Origin: Porphyridium purpureum | Lineage: Eukaryota > Rhodophyta > Bangiophyceae > Porphyridiales > Porphyridiaceae | Assembly: GCA_008690995.1 (NCBI GenBank) | Contig: VRMN01000009.1 | Coordinates: 434,001-498,000 of the forward strand | Length of the DNA: 64,000 bases | Direction: 5' to 3' | Shown here: one piece after another, positions 50,484 through 60,677 of the stretch | Numbering within the stretch: position 1 is the first letter of the stretch | How the letters are laid out: the number at the start of each line of letters is the position of its first letter | Notes under the pieces: model-generated | Seen by the model: only the letters and a program-made list of their open reading frames with translations | The model's database searches: none | Told to the model about the DNA's origin: nothing | Position numbers and translations under genes: made by a program

Positions 50484-52446
50484 TCACGTCGATGGTGCAC
50501 TATGCGGAGCAAATGCTTCTGCACGCCGTTGCGCCTGCTCCATATTCGCCAGCGCATCGTCGAGCGCTCTCTCATAGCGATCGGGAAAGTGATTCCTGAT
50601 GCAGCTTTCTGTGATATGGATACGCGAAAAGAAACTTCTGGGCACCTTGTGAATCGAGTAGGTATCCATGGTGGAATTCTCGGCCGCTGTGCCAGCAAGG
50701 GCGTTGTTCTGGCTCGCACCGGTCTCTCGAGTGCTGTCCATCACTAAATCGTGCCCGTTGATAAACCAGTACAAATTCGGGCCCGGAATCTGGAGCTCAG
50801 CAAAGTGGAACTCCTGCTCCATTTCAATCCGCGTTTCTTGCCGTTCAACGCGCGTTTGCTCACTCGCACGCTCTGTTTTCGAGCGACGCGAAAGCGCAGC
50901 TTCCAACTCGCGCAACGCATCCTCGCACATACGCGCGTTCGCGATGGCTTCCCTGCGTTTGCCGTCCAGCAGATCAGAGCTGTCAATCGATACGAGCTCG
51001 TCCAGCACCTTGACAACACTCCAGACAGACAACTTGGGTACGATATCGTCCGAATGCGCAAAGTTGAAAATGCATTTGTGCACCAGCTCAGCCATTTCGC
51101 TAGGGAAGGCGCCTTTGCCTTCCTCGTCAAATGGGCGAAACGACGGTGGAGGAGCAAAATTGTAACATTTCAGGCGGCCGGCATGTGCAAGCTCCCGACA
51201 CTTTGCATTCTGGTGCAGCATAAACATCAGCAGACACGTTGCCGTTCCGGCGCCGAGCGAATGACCGGTCACGACAAGTGTATAAGATGGATAAAGAGCG
51301 ATGAGGTCATTCAAATAATGGTCGAGCTTGAAAGCGTACAAGGCAGCTGCCGAGCGGACAAACCCGGCGTGTGCCTCCCCCCAGGGCACATCGCAACCAG
51401 TAAGATGTGCCTCTTCCTCTGCGGTCATCTCGTCGCCCAACCACTCCTGAAGTTTTTCGAAGCTCGGGGGGGAATGCCGTCTCTTCAGCCACAATGTCTG
51501 TCAACGCATCAGCAACCGACAGCGTGCCGCGAATGGCGACAACAATTGAGCGAGTCTTGTGATCTAATGATACGAAATGCGCGGGCATGAAGAGGCCGGC
51601 GCCCAGCAAATCGAGCGACACGATGTCGTCCTCCTTGACGCCAACGTGTTCCTCTATCAGAGCAACACTATCGATCGGGATGCTTGTGAGGGGCAAGATT
51701 CCCAACGCCTTCATCAGCGTGATTCCATAGCAGCAGGTTGTAAACTTCATAAAGCGGGATGCATGCAAAAGCATGTCTTCTAGTTCACTCGGCGATGCAG
51801 GCTGAAACGGTTCTGCAGGTAGCGTATCGTAGGCATGTCGCGCTGCCGTCGCGTGCAGGGATGTATGCGCCAACGACAGAATCGACAAGTCCTGCGCAAT
51901 TGGGTATCTGAGCTCCAGAGGTCCACGCGCCGATGTGCCAACAATTTTGGCAATGCGTTCCACAACTCTTTTGATCGATACAAAGGCTGACTGCGCAATT
52001 GCAATCTGCATGGCGAACGTAGCGGTCGAGACGATTCTTCTGTTTCTCCAGCTTGTCATTAGTCTCCGCACGAAGCGAAATGTCAGAAATGCCGCGCCAC
52101 ACCACGCCACCGCGCCTGCGGGAGACAATACCGCAGGTACATACACAAGCACAGGTACAAGCTCTGCGTACGCAGTCGCGGCGTACGCGGCCGTCGAGCA
52201 CAGCCCCAATGAAAGCAACGCCGAGCTCACGGAAATCATGCGCTGCGTCTTGGGTGCAACTAGTGTGCCGCTCTTCTCCACATCAAAGCTCGCTTGAGAC
52301 GCCGAGCCTCGGCGGCTTTGCATGGTCACCAATCCAAAGTGCCGCCGCCGCATTTCCGGCAACGTTGCTGTCGCGGCCGCCGCCGCTGCGGATGAACGGA
52401 CCTCCCGAACAGGAGTTTTATTCGGAGCACCCCAGATGCCACCCAT
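50484..52446 (-). CDS. Class 3 lipase (diacylglycerol-lipase-like) with one homopolymer frameshift
   Basis: Two overlapping frames form one gene. The 5' frame from ATG 52446 has hydrophobic helices (ISVSSALLSLGLCSTAAYAA and LVPVLVYVPAVLSPAGAVAW) and then KTRSIVVAIRGTLSVADALT, the lipase-3 oxyanion-hole strand. The 3' frame continues with KLQEWLGDEM, LNDLIALYPSYTLVVTGHSLG (core GHSLG, nucleophile Ser), CYNFAPPPSF and the acid/His region, ending ELQIPGPNLYWFIN and a helical tail. The change of frame coincides with seven G residues at 51466-51472. Removing one would restore the alignment, so an assembly or sequencing error is likely. The product would be a membrane-bound sn-1 lipase. A longer 5' frame reaches 52797. 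Confidence 0.8.
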
Positions 52447-53196
52447 CACGCCGCTTTTTCTGACGGCCCTACCTAGCCCTAGTTGACTCACACACACACC
52501 ACGAGCCAGAATCATTCTCTTCAACGCAGACACTGACACGCGCCTCAAAAACTTGCTCAGACACAGACACAGTCTCGTGTGCGTGTCCAATGCTACCACC
52601 AAGACGAAAGACTGACGCGCAAGCCAGACGCGCGGCAGCGCGGGACGCCGAAACGCGACGCGATGCCAGCGCCGTGCCGCTACATGCACCACCAACACCC
52701 AGGCACCACGCCTCCTTGCCTCCAACCACCAACCACCAACCATCCGCCAACCAGTTGCACCATGTAATTTTGGATTGTAATTTTTACAATGCGTCAAGTA
52801 ATTTGTGTAGTGTTTAATATATTTTTTAATATTTCAGAAAGTGATTGCATATCCCATTTGGCATAGTAAGATGAAATGGCAATTACAAACGAATGTGTTA
52901 TTTATCTAGTGTCCCACATTTTACTGCTTTTCCAGTGCAGGGCGTGTTGGCGTGAAGCCTGCGGTTCAAGCGGGACAGAGAAAGGAGAATGAGGAAGCGA
53001 CGGAGCGAGGCGAGCGGGCATCGAGTGAGGCGGAGCGTGCCGATTGATTGCGAAAGACGCGCGCCGCGCGGCTCTCGTGCTGTACCTCCTGGTCGCCGCG
53101 GCGCGGCTTCTGTGAAAGCAGGGTGTGTAGAGTATCTAGAGTGTAAATGAGCGCTGGCGGATTTATCGTGGACCGGACCTAGCCTTCTTCGTGACG
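52447..53196. other. Divergent promoter region
   Basis: AT-rich sequence at about 52760-52910, then GA-rich sequence before the EF-hand gene with a CTGTACCT box near 53081. A 315-codon minus-strand frame (52898-53845) overlaps the EF-hand gene and has no domain, so it is not called. Confidence 0.5.
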
Positions 53197-54444
53197 ATGA
53201 GTCGCACCGGCGGTCTGAGCTCCGGTCGAGCAAATACGGCGGCTTCGTCGGAGGTGCATGCGTCTGCAGTGGGACGGGAGGGTCGTGGTCGCGAACATGA
53301 CAAGACGAACTTCCCGGCAAGCTTGCTGCGGCGGAGGAAAACAGAAAAATTACAAAAGAGCCCGCCTCAGACGCAAGCGCAAAGCGGCAATGTGGTGAGG
53401 CGTCGACAAGAAGGGGAGCAACCACATTTACATGACCAACCGTCACAACGTACAAATCCAGAGGCGGCGGAGGTCCCACCTGACGAACTGGCATTGCGAC
53501 CAGTCCTTTCGGATATTTCGATTCCGCCGCACTCACGGCCACAAAGTCGGGAGACCTGCACGTCCAAGTCTTCGGTGGATGTAGCCGAAGTATCGGCGTC
53601 AGTGTCGAACGGCTCTTTACATAGTCAATTATCGTACGCTGCAGCAGGCAAGAAAAGCTCGTCGGAACGAGCAGGCGCAGAGCGAGAGAAGAATCACAAC
53701 ACAGCGAGCGCGGGTACCAACAAAGTGCACGGCGTGCCAGTGACAAGTCGGCTGTCTCCAGTAATGAGTGGAGCAATATATGGATCACTACGTTCGCCGA
53801 AGCCCTCGTCGACACAAAACGCCGGGTCGCCGTCCTTCTCTGCAAGGCGGCCTACATTTGGTCCCTTTCGCCAAGGCTCGAAGGCAAACAGCAACGGCTC
53901 TGGCAACAGCTCGAATCTTGCGGATCAGCTGCAGCAGCAGCTGCCTCAGAATAAGGATCGGTACTTATCTGAGGCTCAGGAGGTGCATTACGTGCGGCTC
54001 TTTCGCACATACGCAGTGAGGCACAAAGACGGTGAGTATTATTTAAGGGAAAAGGGTCTCGCGCGGTTGTTAAATCACATCCACTACCCGGTGCGCGACC
54101 CGCAAGAGGTTTTCAAGCGGCTCGATAAGAGTAAGGACGGTCTGATTAGCTACGACGAGTTCCGCGAGTACGTAGTGACTCGCCTTCAGCAACAGAACGA
54201 AAGACATTCAAAGGATGACGTCGAGGTGATTTTCGACTATGTGCTCGGCAAAGGTAATGGCGAGGACGTAATTACGCTCGACAAGTTTCGGGAAATCTTG
54301 TTGGGCTTCAACGCGGACGGGGATGCGTTCAGTGAAGACGAGGTGCAGCGGGTGTTCGATGGTATCGACAAGGACCGCAGCGGAACCATCACGCGCAAGG
54401 AGCTGGAAAAGTTTTTTACTGCCATGCTACACATTGAAGAATAA
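53197..54444 (+). CDS. EF-hand calcium-binding protein with long disordered N-terminus
   Basis: ATG 53197 gives 415 residues. The first about 245 are Ser/Gln/Arg-rich without structure. The C-terminal part has a helical lead (EVHYVRLFRTYAVRHKDGEY) and EF-hands: DKSKDGLISYDE and DKDRSGTITRKE are canonical calcium loops, while LGKGNGEDVITLDK between them is degenerate. The pattern resembles calcineurin-B-like or centrin-like sensors. The partner is unknown. Confidence 0.8.
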   Translation: MSRTGGLSSGRANTAASSEVHASAVGREGRGREHDKTNFPASLLRRRKTEKLQKSPPQTQAQSGNVVRRRQEGEQPHLHDQPSQRTNPEAAEVPPDELALRPVLSDISIPPHSRPQSRETCTSKSSVDVAEVSASVSNGSLHSQLSYAAAGKKSSSERAGAEREKNHNTASAGTNKVHGVPVTSRLSPVMSGAIYGSLRSPKPSSTQNAGSPSFSARRPTFGPFRQGSKANSNGSGNSSNLADQLQQQLPQNKDRYLSEAQEVHYVRLFRTYAVRHKDGEYYLREKGLARLLNHIHYPVRDPQEVFKRLDKSKDGLISYDEFREYVVTRLQQQNERHSKDDVEVIFDYVLGKGNGEDVITLDKFREILLGFNADGDAFSEDEVQRVFDGIDKDRSGTITRKELEKFFTAMLHIEE

Positions 54445-55370
54445 TCAATTGAGCATGCCGACGCAGCGCATGGACACCCGGACCAGCACCCCTTCGCCCG
54501 CGCGGCACGCTTGGCGCGCATCATTTGTACAGAAAACGTTTGGACCACAAAGCAGACAATTGGACAGCAACCTGCATAACTAGAAACGGAATTCGACGTG
54601 ATGTCCCTTGCAATATTTGCTGCGCTCCAGCGAGACGCAGGAATACGCTAAGCAGTCTAACTCGCTCTAAAACTCCAATTCCGCTCTCTCGCGGCTTTGC
54701 AAAGCTTTTCATGTCGTACATGCTGCGCCTGTTTCGTGCCCGTGGGTGTCTCCAGCGAGAGCCGAGAGAGCGCTGCTTTTCTGCAAGTGCAAAGCCGGCC
54801 CGGCCGGAATAAACTCGTGTCCGCTCCTAAAGCAAATCAGACACATTTTCCATGGCCAGCCTTGCGTTCACCCTCGCAGAATACGCACTTTCGAGTCACA
54901 TCGGCGACGAGGTGGACTGGTTTCGGCGGCGGGACACGAGTGAGCTCAGGCTAGATTCAAACCCCTTGTCACATCACTCTTTTCCGCCAGCGAGCTGCAA
55001 GGGCGTCGACTCTTGCAGACCATTAGAATCATGATTATCATCATTGTCGTCGTCACTCACTCCCGCGCTCCATGTCGAGTAGAATGCCTCCCAAAGCTGC
55101 TTTTCAAAGCCCGCCCTCTCGCCGCTAATTCGAACTTCGCGGTCCGCACGAGCAAAGAAGCTTCGAAGAACGGCATAACGTGGCCACGCCCGTCACCCAC
55201 GAGTTGACCAAGCCAGGACACGCGGCACGCGGCCATCACCTCCCACAAAATTCAAACGCACACACGCTGCGCGACACCACGTCGCGGCCGCCGCATCGCA
55301 ACCTTCCGCGACTCGTCACGGCCTGCGTCTGCGTGAGCACCGTCTGATCGCGAACGTGGACCCCGAGTCC
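54445..55370. other. Intergenic region with a possible minus-strand coding end
   Basis: No complete gene is supported. On the minus strand, 54974-55190 reads as a credible C-terminus (RYAVLRSFFARADREV, then GFEKQLWEAFYSTWSAGV, then an acidic Asp/Asn tail) but has no ATG and is preceded by a stop. It could be a terminal exon or a broken gene. Confidence 0.35.
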
Positions 55371-56234
55371 ATGCCGGAGAAAGCGCGTGAAATTCATCCA
55401 GCCGACTTGCTCGAGCGACCAGAAGACGTCATCGCGGACACGACAACGCTTTCACAAGCACGGATGCGGCACGTAATGGTGCATTTGAACGACAATTGGT
55501 GCAGCCGCGGCGCAGTGGGATGGTGCGTGGCCCCGCCGTTTGTGCTCTTTAGTCGCACGTCTTGTCCACCGCCTGCGGCACGGAATGTGCTCGGGACGGC
55601 GACTGCGTCGTCATCGCGGCGGACGCGAACGAGGAGAGTGGTTTGCATGGCCTGGGACGACATCCACAGCCTTGGAGATTTGGAGCGCGCGTACAGGGAG
55701 CACGTGGATAATCAGGGGGCAGTTATGTTCCGCGGCAATCCGCGCGCGTCGGTGATGGTGATTGGCGAAGGGCCGGCCAAAGACGAGTCTGGGATAGATG
55801 GCCCACTGCTTGGGCGCGCCGGCCAGTTGCTGGACAGGGCCCTCCGGTCCGCAGGTCTCAGTGAAGAGAATGTTTACATTACGAATTTGATCAAGTACAG
55901 AAAGCGCGACGCGGATCCGACCGAAGAGACGCTCGAGTACAATCAGCTTCTGCGGCTCGAGTTATCGCTCATCGACCCAGACGTGGTGATCCTTTGCGGA
56001 CGAGCAGTCAAAGAAGCGCTGCTGCCTACTGAAAAACGAGGCATCACGGCCATCCGCGGGAACTGGTACGACATTCGCGAAGAAAATTCCGGAAGAAGGC
56101 GCTGGTTCTTCCCTGTATTTCATCCCAGCTACCTGCTCCGAAACCCGCGATGGACTTCAACGAGCCCTAAAGCCCAGACGTGGTACGACATGCAGGCCAT
56201 CAAAGAGAAACTTGCAGATCTGCCTTTGCGGTAA
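55371..56234 (+). CDS. Family-4-like uracil-DNA glycosylase lacking Fe-S cysteines
   Basis: ATG 55371 gives 287 residues; an internal ATG at 55647 starts directly before the domain, and the first 92 residues may be a targeting peptide. The fold shows motif 1 MVIGEGPAKDES, GPLLGRAGQLLDRAL, YITNLIKYRKRDADP, VVILCGRAV and FPVFHPSYLLRNP, as in family 4 UDGs. The four cysteines that hold the 4Fe-4S cluster are missing: the N-terminal CxxC region reads AYREHVDNQG, and the Lys-Cys-Arg of motif 2 reads KYR. It would excise uracil from nuclear or organellar DNA. The loss of the cluster makes activity uncertain. Confidence 0.8.
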   Translation: MPEKAREIHPADLLERPEDVIADTTTLSQARMRHVMVHLNDNWCSRGAVGWCVAPPFVLFSRTSCPPPAARNVLGTATASSSRRTRTRRVVCMAWDDIHSLGDLERAYREHVDNQGAVMFRGNPRASVMVIGEGPAKDESGIDGPLLGRAGQLLDRALRSAGLSEENVYITNLIKYRKRDADPTEETLEYNQLLRLELSLIDPDVVILCGRAVKEALLPTEKRGITAIRGNWYDIREENSGRRRWFFPVFHPSYLLRNPRWTSTSPKAQTWYDMQAIKEKLADLPLR

Positions 56235-56696
56235 GTCACAGCTTGGACCCATCATTGAATCCTTTTCACCGCACTAGAATCACACAACACGGGTTCTGTC
56301 TCATTTCTAGGTGCAAACAGACACATATTTCCAGACATGCATGTCCTCTGAACCTTTCTGCGCGTCGCGTCGTTGGTTGTGCTGGCGTATCTCACGGTCG
56401 AACGCATCATGCGAGCGAACAACCTGCTCGTGCTCCATTCCACAACCGGTTTCTCCTCCACTACCTTGCTTAACGGCGTATCGGCTTAATGACTGAAACC
56501 GTTTGTTTCATGTATTATTAAACGGTGTGATTTTATGATTTTAACTGTACACCTTGGATTAACCGAATCTTTTTCTTTTTCGCGCCAAGTGGCGAGAGGA
56601 GGCGGTGGTGGGTTTTGTGTGCCGGAGAGAGAAGAGAAAGGAAGAGCCGAGGCGCATTCGGGGCGACGGTAAGGGGAGCGGGAAGGACAGGTGAGG
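56235..56696. other. Promoter region of SSRP1
   Basis: AT-rich stretch with GAAACCGTTTGTTTC (56495-56509), AACGGTG (56521), a CTGTAC box (56545-56550) and GATTAACCGAATC nearby, followed by a GA-rich leader before the ATG at 56697. Confidence 0.5.
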
Positions 56697-58280
56697 ATGG
56701 AGGACACGCTGCAGTTTGCAGGCGTGCTGCTGGCTGGGCTGGGGGTTGGGGAAGGCACGCTGAAGATTGCGAGCTCGGGGCTGGCGTGGCGAGGACGAGA
56801 AGGCGCTCGGGTGCTCACGGTGAACAAGGCGGATCTGCAGCAGCTCGTGTGGCTGCGCGGCGGGCGCGCGCAGCAGCTGCGGTGCGTGTGTCGCGGGCAG
56901 ATCTCGCACCGCTTCGAAGGGTTTAAGGAGTCTGATTTCGCGTCGATTGAGGCGTTTGTGCAGAAGCACGCGCTGATTGGTGCCGCGCCCAAGGACGGCC
57001 AGCACCTCACGCGCTTAAAACAGGCGTCGCGCGGGTGGTCGTGGGGGACGGCGTCCGTGTCGGGCGGCGCGCTGTACTTTCATAACGATAAGCTGGAGGA
57101 GGTCTTTGAAATATCGCTCTCGTCCGTCGCGCAGGTCAACCTGAGCGGCGCCAACGAGCTCGGGCTCGAGTTCCACACCGATGATACGGCGGGCGCTATG
57201 GATGAATGCATGACCGAGCTGAGGCTTGCCATTGCAGAAGAGGCAGAGGCCGAAAGTCTGGCCGAGGCGATTCGCGACAAGGCAGACACTTCCGCATTTG
57301 CGGGCGAGCGTCTTGCCAGCTTTTCCGAAATCTCCTTGCTCGTGCCGCGTGGCAAGTACGAGGTGGAGCTATTCCCCAACTATTTCAAGCTTCACGGGCG
57401 GAGCGTAGACTACAAAATCTTGTACTCGAGCGTGACCAAGCTGTTCTTACTGCCCAAGCCAGACGAGATTCACGTGTCCTTTGTGGTGTCGTTGGACCCG
57501 CCGATCCGCCAAGGAAATACCATGTATCCGCACTTGGTGTTTAATTTCAAGGCCGACGAAGAGGTGTCCGTGCAATTCAACATTAGTGCTGAGGAACTCG
57601 CACAAAAGTATGAAAAACTCAAGCCCACCGAGGAAGGCGAGCTTTGGCGCGTCTTCAGCAAGTCCGTGCGGCACCTGTCCGGCAAGCCGCTGCATATCCC
57701 GCGCTCTTTCACGTCTGTCCATGAGCAGCGCGCCGTGCGTACTGCCTTGGGTGCTAACGAAGGCTACATTTTCTTCCTCGAGTCCTGCATGTTCTTCCTG
57801 AACAAGCCACCCACGCTGATTCGCTTTGATGACGTCGAACTTGTCCAGTTCAAGCGCATGGATAACTCGAGAAGCTTTGATCTGTCAGTGACGCTCACAA
57901 GCGCGCAAGTCTTCCTGTTCAGCAACATTGATCGCGCAGAATTCGACAATATTCATGAGTTTCTAAAGTCGCACAAGGTACCGATGGCAAGCATTGCTGC
58001 GCACGTGAAGAAATTGAGCAGCGGCCGCGGCAGCGCAGCCGTGGACATGGAGGTCGACGGTGGCGATGATGACGATGAAGGTTCGGAGGAGAGCGAGGAC
58101 GAGGACTTTGACGTCAAGGCCGCAGCCAAGAAGGGGGGCAAAAAGGGTGGAAATAAGAAGGACAGTGGCAGCGAGGCGAGCGATGCATCGTCGTCGGATA
58201 TGGACGACGATGAGCTGGACGCTGAATTCGAAGAAGCTGCAGAAAGCGAGGACGAGCGACCGAAGAAGAAGAAGAAATAG
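56697..58280 (+). CDS. SSRP1: FACT complex subunit SSRP1/Pob3
   Basis: ATG 56697 gives 527 residues. The N-terminal domain (MEDTLQFAGVLLAG to about 100), the SSrecog/PH part (DTSAFAGERLASFSEISLLV, then FKLHGRSVDYKILYSSVTKL) and the Rtt106-like PH domain (YIFFLESCMFFLNKPPTLIR, then FDVKLFSNIDRAEFDNI-like strand) are all present. The C-terminus is acidic (DDDDEGSEESEDED) with lysine-rich patches and ends in KKKKK. No HMG box follows, so the architecture is like yeast Pob3 and needs a separate HMG protein. With Spt16 it disassembles and reassembles nucleosomes. Confidence 0.93.
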   Translation: MEDTLQFAGVLLAGLGVGEGTLKIASSGLAWRGREGARVLTVNKADLQQLVWLRGGRAQQLRCVCRGQISHRFEGFKESDFASIEAFVQKHALIGAAPKDGQHLTRLKQASRGWSWGTASVSGGALYFHNDKLEEVFEISLSSVAQVNLSGANELGLEFHTDDTAGAMDECMTELRLAIAEEAEAESLAEAIRDKADTSAFAGERLASFSEISLLVPRGKYEVELFPNYFKLHGRSVDYKILYSSVTKLFLLPKPDEIHVSFVVSLDPPIRQGNTMYPHLVFNFKADEEVSVQFNISAEELAQKYEKLKPTEEGELWRVFSKSVRHLSGKPLHIPRSFTSVHEQRAVRTALGANEGYIFFLESCMFFLNKPPTLIRFDDVELVQFKRMDNSRSFDLSVTLTSAQVFLFSNIDRAEFDNIHEFLKSHKVPMASIAAHVKKLSSGRGSAAVDMEVDGGDDDDEGSEESEDEDFDVKAAAKKGGKKGGNKKDSGSEASDASSSDMDDDELDAEFEEAAESEDERPKKKKK

Positions 58281-58640
58281 GTAATGGGTGAAAGGCGACA
58301 GAGCAGTTTGTCTTTGTACAATATTGAAACACCATGGCGAGCCAAGCTGCTGCCTAAGAAAAGCGGTAGTGCCAGGCAACGCACATGAGCATCACATCCA
58401 CGGCCGGTATTGCGTCCTCGCGGTGTCGTGTCTCCACCTTCACGTGCACATGGCTTCCAAGTCTTGGTCTCACCACCGAGACCCACTCATGTGAGTCTCG
58501 AGACCAAGGGAACCTGCTGTGTGTTTTGTGCTTGGGTCTCACGGCTTGACCCGTCATGAGCCTTTGAACTGGATTGCATCCTTTCCCTTCGGCCATCGTG
58601 TTCTAAGCCCCCCGCGATTCTCTACAGCACTTCGGGTGTC
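58281..58640. other. Intergenic region
   Basis: Between two rightward genes. GAGACC-containing repeats occur (about 58458-58540: GGTCTCACC, GAGACCCA, GAGTCTCGAGACC, GGGTCTCACG), forming several short inverted repeats. No gene was seen. Confidence 0.4.
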
Positions 58641-59138
58641 ATGGCGCTACAGATGCGCGATGTGGTGATCGAACCGCCAGAGTTACGTGGCGTCGACGAG
58701 CCCGTGGTTATCTCCTTTACTATCCTGGCCCACGCGACGGCACGACAGGCACATGTGAGAGTCGAGTTTTGTTTTGTGCGGGATATCGCGTGGGAGAACA
58801 AGTCGTGGTCGCTAGGATCGCAGTATCATACGATCTCTGCGTGCCCCCAAGACAGCACCCCGACCGCTCCCGTGGCCATACGTGTCCAGCAGAGGATACG
58901 CTTTGGCGCGCAAGACGACCTTGCAGAACGCGTGGATGAAGAAAACGTGTCTATGCTTGTGATCGTAGTTGAGGTGGCAGAGGATCGCGACGATTCGGCT
59001 GCACGCGCACAGGCGAAAGCAACACTGCACAAACTCACGTACAAGTGGATCTCGCAGGTGGTGGCAGAAAAGGACGAGGACAGTGGAGCGACGCTCTGGA
59101 AGCGTCTTATTCTTCCAACCACTGAGCCAGCCGCGTAA
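58641..59138 (+). CDS. Uncharacterised beta-rich protein
   Basis: ATG 58641 gives 165 residues. Strand-like alternations (VVIEPPELRGVDEPVVISFT, then AHVRVEFCFVRDI and VSMLVIVVEVAED) suggest an immunoglobulin-like or C2-like beta sandwich, followed by a C-terminal helix (KATLHKLTYKWISQVV). There is no signal or membrane segment. No family was recognised. Confidence 0.6.
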   Translation: MALQMRDVVIEPPELRGVDEPVVISFTILAHATARQAHVRVEFCFVRDIAWENKSWSLGSQYHTISACPQDSTPTAPVAIRVQQRIRFGAQDDLAERVDEENVSMLVIVVEVAEDRDDSAARAQAKATLHKLTYKWISQVVAEKDEDSGATLWKRLILPTTEPAA

Positions 59139-59201
59139 CGACTGCACCTATCAATCTAACAATCGCGCGCACCGCCAGCGACAAGTCCGCTGCCACTCGT
59201 C

Positions 59202-60677
59202 ATGGCGTCTTCGTTCTTCCGACGCACATTGCCGCCAAGCTGCACGGCGTTAGATGATGTGGACGGGATCGGAGCGTCTCGACTACAAGAGGCTATGCAA
59301 TCTGGCAATGCCGCTTATTTTAGTGTTCTTATTTCTGCGGGCAACGCCATTCAATCGTTGCCAGCGTTCTGCGCGCTATCGTCGCTGGTGCAGGTCCTAA
59401 ATGCGCTCGAGGTCGATCCAGGGCGCGTTTGGAAGGGGCCGTGGCGTTGGTGGGATGAAACGTTTCTTGATTGTTGCCTGCCGCTTAGCGTGGTGGAGCA
59501 AAACGGTATCACACTTCCCGAATTCATTTGCGTGGCGCAGTGTCAGGGACTGCGGGTCCAAGCATACCAGCCCGAGGCAGACACACCGGGCAAACGAATT
59601 TCCGCAGCGGGCGTGATTGGACTGTCCGAGTTTCGCGCAATCATTGTGCGCACGTGTACTGCCACGAAGCCTAGGCAAAGCGGATTTCTGGTGGTATCGT
59701 ACTCGCGCAAGACACTCGGGCAAACGGGCGATGGGCATTTCAGTCCACTGGGCGCGTACCATGCGCCCACGGACACCGTTCTGATTCTAGACACCGCGCG
59801 GTTCAAGTATTCACCGCACTGGGTCTCCGTCGCGCTTTTGTACGAAGCCATGATTCCGCATGATTCGGCTACAGATGGACCCCGCGGTTTGGTGCATCTC
59901 ATGCCTCCTGGACACGGCCTGGTTGGCAGTGGTGGCAGCTTTGCAATGGTCCGCAACCTCCCTCTTACCTTTTTAGAGCGCAAGACTGAAGCCAGCAACG
60001 AGGCTCTGAGCGAAACGATACGTCAGTTTGCACGTGGAATGCGCGCTGAGCAAGAGCAAGCCCAGATCAAGGTGCTGGGGGACGAGGGTAAATTTTCAGA
60101 AGCCTGGCTTCATGGGATGGCCGAAAGGATTATCACATGGGAGTTGCACGCGCACATCCGGATTGGTCTGTTCTTGGACCGCACTGATTTTGTTGCGGTG
60201 GTAAGCGATGAGCCAAGAAAATGCTGCAGGATCATATGTAAGTTGCCTCGCATCGAAGGCGAGCAGCGGCAGGTGATCGATGCGATTGGGCGCTTGAGCC
60301 CCGAGCACCATCTGAGCACGCGTATGTTGGCGGACCTGCTATTGAGCAAGTACTCTGTCGAGTTCCTCAACGACTGCTCACCGCGAGACCTGATTGCTTT
60401 GCGAAGCTGTGTGACTGTGGTGCTTCTGGGGGTGCAGCTCTTTATAGAATTGGGAGACGCTGATCCGTCAAACTCGGCTCTGTCACCGCCCCACCACGCG
60501 CACTCTGCTTTAGAGCGCAGAGCGCTTCTATCAGACCTTGCGCTTCTCAACAGTAACCCCGTTGCGCAGGCCAACTTTCCCGAATCGCACCAGTGGATGG
60601 CACTTCTACCATCAGCCGAGACACGTCGCGAGGTGGTTCGTGTCGCGCACCAATTCAACACGCTTTCGGAAGACTGA
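59202..60677 (+). CDS. PCS1: Phytochelatin synthase
   Basis: ATG 59202 gives 491 residues. The papain-like catalytic domain is clear: QSLPAFCALSSLVQVLNALE with nucleophile Cys57, GRVWKGPWRWWDETFLDCC, His179 in GDGHFSPLGAYH and Asp197 in ILDTARFKYSPHW. The Cys-to-His spacing is 16 residues longer than in plant enzymes, due to an insert after about residue 120. The C-terminal half (about 240-491) is divergent and has few Cys pairs. The enzyme condenses glutathione into phytochelatins that bind cadmium and other metals. Confidence 0.95.
   Translation: MASSFFRRTLPPSCTALDDVDGIGASRLQEAMQSGNAAYFSVLISAGNAIQSLPAFCALSSLVQVLNALEVDPGRVWKGPWRWWDETFLDCCLPLSVVEQNGITLPEFICVAQCQGLRVQAYQPEADTPGKRISAAGVIGLSEFRAIIVRTCTATKPRQSGFLVVSYSRKTLGQTGDGHFSPLGAYHAPTDTVLILDTARFKYSPHWVSVALLYEAMIPHDSATDGPRGLVHLMPPGHGLVGSGGSFAMVRNLPLTFLERKTEASNEALSETIRQFARGMRAEQEQAQIKVLGDEGKFSEAWLHGMAERIITWELHAHIRIGLFLDRTDFVAVVSDEPRKCCRIICKLPRIEGEQRQVIDAIGRLSPEHHLSTRMLADLLLSKYSVEFLNDCSPRDLIALRSCVTVVLLGVQLFIELGDADPSNSALSPPHHAHSALERRALLSDLALLNSNPVAQANFPESHQWMALLPSAETRREVVRVAHQFNTLSED

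Noticed and set aside
52898-53845. 315-codon minus-strand open frame
   Set aside because: It overlaps the EF-hand gene antisense, has no domain and is Ser/Arg/Leu-rich as expected from reading a coding region backwards.
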